From Caldifarciminota bacterium (GTDB lineage: Bacteria > Hydrothermota > UBA3072 > WFRC01): 6,565 bases of DNA. The notes beneath the pieces are model-generated. The model was not told the DNA's origin. It ran no database searches and saw only the letters and a list, made by a program, of their open reading frames with translations. The stretch lies in NCBI GenBank assembly GCA_015486685.1, contig WFRC01000203.1:1-6565 (forward strand), read 5' to 3'. Shown in pieces: positions 1-4,710 of this stretch. Position numbers and translations under genes: made by a program. The first letter of the stretch is position 1. Every line of letters begins with the position of its first letter.

Positions 1-68
1 CTTTAACTTTCAACCTTCAACTTTTAACTATCCTTTTCACTTCCCACTTCTCAGTTCTCACTTCTCAC
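1..68. repeat. Degenerate heptanucleotide tandem repeat (STRR-like), overlapping the end of the propeller gene
   Basis: Read on the plus strand, bases 1-28 are four 7-nt units, 29-33 is a 5-nt interruption, and 34-68 are five more 7-nt units. Almost every unit ends in AC and starts with pyrimidines (TTYTMAC-like; the last two are both TTCTCAC). The final unit contains the stop codon of the propeller gene (65-67), so the array grew from or into the gene end. Short heptanucleotide tandem repeats are known in other bacteria, for example the STRR arrays of filamentous cyanobacteria. No hairpin plus T-run terminator and no coding sequence is seen here. The array may continue beyond base 1. Confidence 0.8.
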
Positions 69-2176
69 TTAATAAGTATCACCTTTCTCGTATCTGTATA
101 TTTCCCAGCCTCAAAACGGATGAAATAAATCCCAGAAGGTAGTTTCTTACCGGTGTTATCTGTTCCATTCCAGTAGAGAGAATAGAAACCCCTTGTTTGT
201 TCCTGATTCTTTAATTCCTTTACTATTCTTCCTGCATTATCAAATACATCAATCTTTACTCTACTCTTTCCTTTCAATCCATAGGTTAATCTTAAATAAG
301 AGAGAAAAGGATTGGGATACAACCCTGTAAATCCCGAATTTTTAATCCTGAATTCTGTATTCTCTTTCTTTATTCCTGATGGATTAAAACTTCCTTTAAG
401 AATAACAGTATTATAGCAGGGAATTCCTGCTATACTCGTTATTGTTGAACTATCAGGGGTTATTGTATCTCCGGGTGATATAGTGGGAACAGAAGCAATA
501 GTTGATAGGCATATCATTAATTTATTCCCCTCTGGATTCCATATTGTAGTATCAATAATTCCAAATCCATCCAACCATGAGTGTCTACCAGAAAGGTAAA
601 ACACACTATCAATGTTCAAGGCATTTATCAAAGGGGTATTTGTCTTTCTGCTAAAAAACAGTATTACATAGTCATCATCGTCTATCCCAATCCCGGGGTT
701 TGTTCCATCATAGGCAACAGCAGAATCAATTACAGGAGGTGTGCTGTCAAATGCGAAGATATTTTTGGTAAGAGTATCATTATATGTAGAATCATCACCA
801 TACAATAAAGAAATTACTCTCATCCTATAGGTGGCTGTATCTTGAAGAGGAACTATCCATTGGGAAAAGGTTAAAGTATCAACGGAAAAACTATCAAGTA
901 TTATATACACTGAATCAAGATAACTGCCAATTATACATTTCACATAAAGTGATTCACTCCAGTCCGTAAGGTTTTCTACTACAGCTTCAGGGTAAAGGGA
1001 AGAACCACTTATGACTGTATCAGAAGGTGCAATAATTGAAGTAATCTTCACATCGTGATATGGGTCATATTTTACAGTAAGCCAATCTGCGTTGTATGAA
1101 TCTCCTGTGTTTCCCGTTAGTATAATATTCCCATTTTTATCCATATCTACACCGTGAGCAAAATCTGCATCTCCACTATCCAAAGTGGCTGACCAAAGCA
1201 TATTTCCCAAAGAATCATATTTTGCTACAAAATAATCACAGGTATTTATGGGTGAATCTACATATCCGCCTATAACAAAATCTCCACTAAATGTATCTAT
1301 CGCAATATCTGTCCCAACTTCCCAGGCATAATTATCTATTGTATCTGACCATACAATATTCCCGTTCGGGTCATATTTCACTGTAAGAAGTTTTCCACTA
1401 CCACCAATATAAGAATATCCCGTTAAAATAAAATTATCACCATCTGAAATCGCTCCATATCCAGCATCGCGTGTTCCATTATTTATTGTATCTGCCCACA
1501 GCATATTTCCCAGAGAATCATAACAGATTGTAATCCAATTTGAATAGGTAGCCCTTGCATCCCTCGCTTCGCCAGTAATAAGAACTCTCCCATTTTTATT
1601 TATGGCAATTCCTCTTCCTACATCAATAGAATCTACATTAACAGTATCCGCCCATAAAATATTCCCATTCGGGTCATATTTAACAGTAATAAAATCAGCA
1701 TCCGAGGATGTCGAGCTGCTGCCTGTTGTAAAAATATTACTATACTTATCCACATTTACACCATATCCATATCCAGGACTTAGCGTATCTATCCATAAAA
1801 TATTACCCAGAGGGTCGTATTTAACGGTAAAAGCGCTTCCTGTTATGATAATATTGCCATCATTATCAAGTGCAATTCCGTATGACCACCAGGTAGATGA
1901 ACTATTTATGGTATCTGCCCAGACAATATTTCCCAGTGAATCATATTTTAGTGTTAAGTATCTCCAATAATTTCCTGAAGAGGAGTCAAATTCAAGTGAA
2001 CCTGTAATAAAAATATTTCCATTGTTATCTACAATTACATCCTCTGCATCATCATGACTATTCGGATTCTGGATATTCCCAAACCTCTCTGTCCATTCAA
2101 TCCTGTATGAGTCAGCAAATCCAAAAATTGGCATCAAAATCCCAACAATCAATACCATTAAATATCTTTCTTTCAT
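65..2176 (-). CDS. Secreted seven-bladed SBBP-type beta-propeller protein with CARDB-like domain and C-terminal type IX/FlgD-like sorting domain
   Basis: The product is 703 residues and probably exported to the cell surface or medium. Residues 1-21 form a signal peptide (KER, then a hydrophobic core, likely cut after GFA). Residues 25-372 hold seven repeats of about 50 residues, each with a W[AIS]DT-type strand, a DxxGNxxxTG turn and a KYDxxGN motif. Seven W strands and seven KYD/CYD motifs can be counted, giving a complete seven-bladed SBBP-type propeller. Residues 373-476 resemble a CARDB/Ig adhesion module, beginning DVKITSIIAPSDTV. Residues 477-597 are a further probable Ig-like domain (PPVIDSAVAYDG onward). 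A repeat-derived linker (605-616) leads to the C-terminal domain at 618-703, which starts GLYPNPF and contains YWNGTDNTGK, LPSGIYF and the basic tail KVILIK, as in type A sorting or FlgD-Ig domains. The start at 2176 is chosen because AGGAGG lies 5 nt upstream and the signal peptide begins there; an in-frame ATG at 2215 lacks both. No catalytic residues are recognised, so a binding or structural role is likely. Confidence 0.9.
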   Translation of the reverse strand: MKERYLMVLIVGILMPIFGFADSYRIEWTERFGNIQNPNSHDDAEDVIVDNNGNIFITGSLEFDSSSGNYWRYLTLKYDSLGNIVWADTINSSSTWWSYGIALDNDGNIIITGSAFTVKYDPLGNILWIDTLSPGYGYGVNVDKYSNIFTTGSSSTSSDADFITVKYDPNGNILWADTVNVDSIDVGRGIAINKNGRVLITGEARDARATYSNWITICYDSLGNMLWADTINNGTRDAGYGAISDGDNFILTGYSYIGGSGKLLTVKYDPNGNIVWSDTIDNYAWEVGTDIAIDTFSGDFVIGGYVDSPINTCDYFVAKYDSLGNMLWSATLDSGDADFAHGVDMDKNGNIILTGNTGDSYNADWLTVKYDPYHDVKITSIIAPSDTVISGSSLYPEAVVENLTDWSESLYVKCIIGSYLDSVYIILDSFSVDTLTFSQWIVPLQDTATYRMRVISLLYGDDSTYNDTLTKNIFAFDSTPPVIDSAVAYDGTNPGIGIDDDDYVILFFSRKTNTPLINALNIDSVFYLSGRHSWLDGFGIIDTTIWNPEGNKLMICLSTIASVPTISPGDTITPDSSTITSIAGIPCYNTVILKGSFNPSGIKKENTEFRIKNSGFTGLYPNPFLSYLRLTYGLKGKSRVKIDVFDNAGRIVKELKNQEQTRGFYSLYWNGTDNTGKKLPSGIYFIRFEAGKYTDTRKVILIK
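330..364. repeat. In-frame heptanucleotide repeat in the linker of the propeller gene
   Basis: Five consecutive 7-nt units on the plus strand (AATCCCG, AATTTTT, AATCCTG, AATTCTG, TATTCTC) have consensus AATYCTG. They encode residues 605-616 (ENTEFRIKNSGF), which fall exactly between the last Ig-like domain and the GLYPNPF start of the sorting domain. The residues match neither neighbouring domain, and the 7-nt period is not a codon multiple, so this looks like a repeat tolerated in a linker and not a protein-level motif. Confidence 0.65.
1061..2104 (-). repeat. Tandem repeat encoding the seven propeller blades
   Basis: This stretch encodes seven divergent copies of a unit of about 140-160 bp. 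Some blades remain very close at the DNA level: bases 1355-1378 and 1658-1681 are the same 24-mer with one mismatch, encoding KYDPNGNI in blades two positions apart. The KYD motif is followed by PNGN, PLGN or SLGN in an interleaved order. This suggests that blades were duplicated or converted as non-adjacent units. Confidence 0.75.
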
Positions 2177-2181
2177 CCAAA

Positions 2182-2187
2182 CCTCCT
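2182..2187 (-). promoter_or_regulatory. Ribosome binding site of the propeller gene
   Basis: AGGAGG on the minus strand lies 5 nt before the ATG at 2176. It decides the start in favour of the internal Met that opens a signal peptide, over the in-frame ATG 39 nt further upstream. Confidence 0.85.
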
Positions 2188-2217
2188 TTTTGAAAGTTTC
2201 CTCTACTTTTACCATCG

Positions 2218-2320
2218 GACACCTAACAACAGACTCTGGATGACCTTACTTTTTTGCATTTTTTCAATCTCCATCGATTGTTTCTCTATTTACCTATCTA
2301 AAATCAAAACCTGACACCTA
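2218..2320. repeat. Possible decayed REP/MITE-like element between two genes
   Basis: The octamer GACACCTA occurs at 2218-2225 and again in the same orientation at 2313-2320; extended to ten bases the copies differ at one position (CGGACACCTA, CTGACACCTA). They bracket about 90 bp of AT-rich sequence that includes a small imperfect hairpin at 2265-2280 (CAATC/GATTG, 6-nt loop). The inner end on the minus strand, AGGTGTCAGGTTTTGA, resembles from memory the end of short elements mobilised by REP-associated Y1 transposases in uncultured bacteria. No transposase is present and no clear terminal inverted repeat could be traced, so this is tentative. Confidence 0.35.
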
Positions 2321-2335
2321 TTAAAAAGCAACCAT

Positions 2336-3586
2336 TCATCTTCCAAATCTTGGATTTACTATATTACTATATATTGAACCAAAGGAATAAGTAAACCCAA
2401 TGGAACCAAAATAGTCATACTGAGTTGCAATCTCTTTCCTTTGGAGTAATATTTCCTCAGGAGTTAAATTTCTTCTCGGAAGAGAAAGTTGGTCATGAAT
2501 TATAGAAACACTGCCCGATATTGTAAATCTCAATCCTTTTATTAAATGTAAAGATAAATTGTTATAAACGCTTAACCTGTTTTTTGTAAAATCATTAAGA
2601 TAATGAGACCCCTCAATGGAAACATTTATGAAACCCCATTTCTGTGTAGTTCCTAAATCTAAAGATATAGATTCATGGGCTAAATGCTCGGAGAATTTGT
2701 CATAAATTGTCTCTTCGTAATACTCATTGTACTTATAACCTAAAGAATATAACATTCTCAATTCTTTAATAGCAGATTCACTATATGGAAAAATATTATA
2801 TTCTATAGCAGGACTTAACCCTGCTCCTATTCTCATATTGCTATAGGAAGAGGAATAAGCAGAAATCCAACCTCCCCAGGACCAGTGGTTATTTATTGCT
2901 TTTACTATATATACACTTGAGCCATAAGATACCGAATAACTTGATATGCTTGTTGTATCGTTTATCTTAAAATTGCTACTATTATAGTTTGAATATATTG
3001 AAAATGATGTTTTCCACTCTTCTGTTACCCTTTTTGCAGAAAGGTTCCCATATAGAGATTGAATTTTTTTTGATTGTTGCCCATTAAAAAATCCATTTAT
3101 GCCTATACTGAATATCCAGTGATTCCACCTATCAATAATCTTTTTCCTTTCTTTCTTAGAAAATAATATCTTTATATTATCTGATATAGGGCTTCGTGCC
3201 ACATACCTGATGAGCCCCATTTTTAAGACTTTTACAATACCTCTTCTTGTTATATCCTCTGACTCTGATTTGGCAGAGATGTATTCCAATGTATCGCTCA
3301 TATTTCTGAATCTATTTTGCCCTAAAAAGATGATGGTGTATTTTCCCCCACCACTGCCTGTTCTCTGGAGAGTTATTAAAATATGCACATCAGCTGCCTC
3401 TCTTTCTCTAACATAATTTACAAATGGTATCTCAATTTTAATAAAATCCATATCACAATATTCACAATCAATATATACGCTTGGTAAATTCATCATATTT
3501 TTCCCATTACCTGTATTTATTTTACCTTCATTCTCTGCGACTGTGTAGGGAATAGACAAAATCAAACTTAACAATAACATATACAT
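2336..3586 (-). CDS. Conserved uncharacterised outer-membrane beta-barrel protein with N-terminal CxxC periplasmic domain
   Basis: The product is 416 residues. Residues 1-17 form a hydrophobic signal peptide likely cut after TVA; it unusually lacks a basic n-region. Residues 36-130 are a compact domain with DCEYCD (Cys41 and Cys44), an EIPFVNYVRERE segment, ADVHILIT, GSGGGKYTI and KMGLIRYVARSP. It is probably periplasmic because it precedes the barrel. Residues 153-416 alternate polar and hydrophobic residues with many aromatics, as in an outer-membrane barrel. They carry landmarks (SAKRVTEEWK, IEYNIFPYSES, DQLSLPRRNLTPEEIL, YSFGSIYSNIVNPRF) that I recall from hypothetical outer-membrane proteins of Bacteroidetes, Gemmatimonadetes and Acidobacteria. 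I know no name or function. Strong conservation of loop-like motifs suggests a specific role and not just a passive pore. It lies 69 nt downstream of the PorV-like gene. ATG at 3580 is an alternative start: AGGAGG is 4 nt from the ATG at 3586 and 10 nt from 3580. Confidence 0.88.
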   Translation of the reverse strand: MYMLLLSLILSIPYTVAENEGKINTGNGKNMMNLPSVYIDCEYCDMDFIKIEIPFVNYVREREAADVHILITLQRTGSGGGKYTIIFLGQNRFRNMSDTLEYISAKSESEDITRRGIVKVLKMGLIRYVARSPISDNIKILFSKKERKKIIDRWNHWIFSIGINGFFNGQQSKKIQSLYGNLSAKRVTEEWKTSFSIYSNYNSSNFKINDTTSISSYSVSYGSSVYIVKAINNHWSWGGWISAYSSSYSNMRIGAGLSPAIEYNIFPYSESAIKELRMLYSLGYKYNEYYEETIYDKFSEHLAHESISLDLGTTQKWGFINVSIEGSHYLNDFTKNRLSVYNNLSLHLIKGLRFTISGSVSIIHDQLSLPRRNLTPEEILLQRKEIATQYDYFGSIGFTYSFGSIYSNIVNPRFGR

Positions 3587-3590
3587 CTTA

Positions 3591-3596
3591 CCTCCT
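3591..3596 (-). promoter_or_regulatory. Ribosome binding site of the uncharacterised barrel gene
   Basis: AGGAGG on the minus strand sits 4 nt before ATG 3586 and 10 nt before ATG 3580. Neither spacing is ideal, so the start is uncertain by two codons. An in-frame TAA lies just upstream, ruling out a longer product. Confidence 0.75.
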
Positions 3597-3613
3597 TATT
3601 AATTGGTTATTCT

Positions 3614-3640
3614 CCTTAACCTCAACCTAAACCTCAACCT
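3614..3640. repeat. Hexanucleotide tandem repeat in a gene gap
   Basis: Four and a half copies of CCTNAA on the plus strand (CCTTAA, CCTCAA, CCTAAA, CCTCAA, CCT), or AGGTTN on the minus strand. They fill much of the 69-bp gap after the PorV-like gene. The unit differs in length from the heptamers at 1-68 and 330-364, but composition and placement are alike. The array lies upstream of the next gene's binding site and forms no obvious hairpin. Confidence 0.75.
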
Positions 3641-3655
3641 GTCTTTTTTCACGCT

Positions 3656-4582
3656 TTACATCTTTACTGTAAAAGCAAGTTTGTAGGATGCCCCAAATAT
3701 AGGTACATTAAATTCACTATCTTTTTTCCCTTGAGCATAAGAAAAGTCAAAAAAGTAGATACTGTATCCTATTCTTAAACCAAATGCTATATCCTCCAAA
3801 TCATTATAGCCAGCACGAAAACTGAACCACTCCATAGGGCTGTATTCCATACCAAAGTAACAATGGATTAATCCTTCTTTATATAATGTATCATTCTGTA
3901 CTATTCCCCAGGGTTTCGTGGATATATCCGCTGATACTGCAAGCCTGTAAGATTTTTCCTTCCTTTGTATATACCTTCTTCTGGATATAGGTAGTCCCAT
4001 AAATGCTACACCAAAACGATAGGTTGAAGGATAATATTCATCTCCCATTCCTGCTGTAAGATTTTTAATGGCAAATCCCGCATAAAAAGGAGTATTCGGG
4101 TATCTTGTTTTAATACCAATATCTACTCCAAACCCACTTTTTCCTCCTGTATCAGAAGAAAGCATAAATCTTTGAAAATTAATCCCTATCCCTATATTTT
4201 TATAGAGTTTAATTCCCACTCCAAAGGTAAATTGATTATCACTCATCATAGTGGTATCAAGAGGGGTGTATCCCATCTGCTTTAGGTCTGCGGACTTTGA
4301 AACCCATCCAAAACCAACTCCGACCTTATCAGTTACAGGTGAAACCACTGAAAGCATATTTATATGTATCATATCCAGATTACCGAAATTCCAGTGCATA
4401 AATGTAGATTCTCCTTTGTGGAGCATAGAAATACCACCAGGATTATAGTATAAACACAATGCATCATCGGATATAGCGGTAAATGCGCCACCCATTCCTG
4501 CTGCTCTTCCACCAAAGGTTAAATCAAGGGGATAAGAAAACAAAATCACAGGGAAAACCAAAATCCATATAAATTTTTTCAT
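3656..4582 (-). CDS. PorV/PorQ-family (UPF0164-like) outer-membrane protein
   Basis: The product is 308 residues. The signal peptide (MKKFIWILVFPVILFS) is followed directly by the family's N-terminal signature at residues 24-50: GGRAAGMGGAF, then AISDDALCLYYNPGG. The remainder is a run of short amphipathic strands (VGVGFGWVS, FTFGVGIKLY, IGIGINFQRF, FRAGYNDL, IAFGLRIGYS, FDFSYAQ) typical of FadL-like barrels. In Bacteroidetes, PorV binds type IX secretion cargo at the outer membrane and hands it to the sortase; related proteins elsewhere have unknown roles. Here it lies directly after one gene, and one gene away from another, whose products carry sorting-type C-termini. The start at 4582 is supported by AGGAGG 6 nt upstream and the signal peptide. 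The frame stays open back to an ATG at 4714, but that extension only translates the hairpin element. A specific PorV or PorQ assignment is not possible from sequence alone. Confidence 0.88.
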   Translation of the reverse strand: MKKFIWILVFPVILFSYPLDLTFGGRAAGMGGAFTAISDDALCLYYNPGGISMLHKGESTFMHWNFGNLDMIHINMLSVVSPVTDKVGVGFGWVSKSADLKQMGYTPLDTTMMSDNQFTFGVGIKLYKNIGIGINFQRFMLSSDTGGKSGFGVDIGIKTRYPNTPFYAGFAIKNLTAGMGDEYYPSTYRFGVAFMGLPISRRRYIQRKEKSYRLAVSADISTKPWGIVQNDTLYKEGLIHCYFGMEYSPMEWFSFRAGYNDLEDIAFGLRIGYSIYFFDFSYAQGKKDSEFNVPIFGASYKLAFTVKM

Positions 4583-4588
4583 AATAAA

Positions 4589-4594
4589 CCTCCT
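4589..4594 (-). promoter_or_regulatory. Ribosome binding site of the PorV-like gene
   Basis: AGGAGG on the minus strand lies 6 nt before ATG 4582. It shows that the 44-codon open extension upstream, which runs through the hairpin element, is probably untranslated. Confidence 0.85.
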
Positions 4595-4612
4595 TTGTTT
4601 TTTTTGAAGTTT

Positions 4613-4685
4613 ACCCTCTCTTTTATCTCCCCCTGAGGGGAAGAGATTTCTATTCCCCTCCCTCTGGGAGGGATTAAGGGAGGGT
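4613..4685. repeat. 73-bp double-hairpin intergenic element (REP/MITE-like)
   Basis: The element is bounded by a 6-bp inverted repeat, ACCCTC at 4613-4618 and GAGGGT at 4680-4685. Inside are two G/C-rich hairpins in otherwise AT-rich DNA: a 5-bp stem TCCCC/GGGGA (4628-4641, loop CTGA) and a perfect 7-bp stem CCCTCCC/GGGAGGG (4656-4672, loop TCT). The minus-strand reading encodes peptides like TPSLNPSQREG and FPSGGDKREG, which I recall as a frequent translated signature of intergenic repeats in many uncultured and thermophilic bacteria. No T-run follows either hairpin on the minus strand, so it is not a canonical terminator, although it could affect mRNA processing or read-through between the two genes. 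Confidence 0.75.
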
Positions 4686-4710
4686 GTTCTTTTTCTACCA
4701 TCTGTCTCTA

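Noticed and set aside
1..68. CRISPR array
   Set aside because: Units are 7 nt and contiguous, with no spacers of CRISPR length and no cas genes nearby.
2177..2215. Upstream in-frame ATG at 2215 extending the propeller protein by 13 residues
   Set aside because: It would place charged residues before the signal peptide and has no AGGAGG; the internal ATG at 2176 has one at 5 nt.
2265..2280. Small hairpin as a terminator after the uncharacterised barrel gene
   Set aside because: The stem is only 5 bp, and on the transcribed minus strand it is followed by an A-run, not a T-run.
3656..4582. Naming the gene porV or porQ
   Set aside because: The N-terminal signature is family-wide; members outside Bacteroidetes have unknown roles, and no type IX core gene is in view.
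4656..4672. Seven-bp G/C hairpin as a Rho-independent terminator
   Set aside because: No T-run follows on the minus strand, and the hairpin belongs to a larger repeat-like element.
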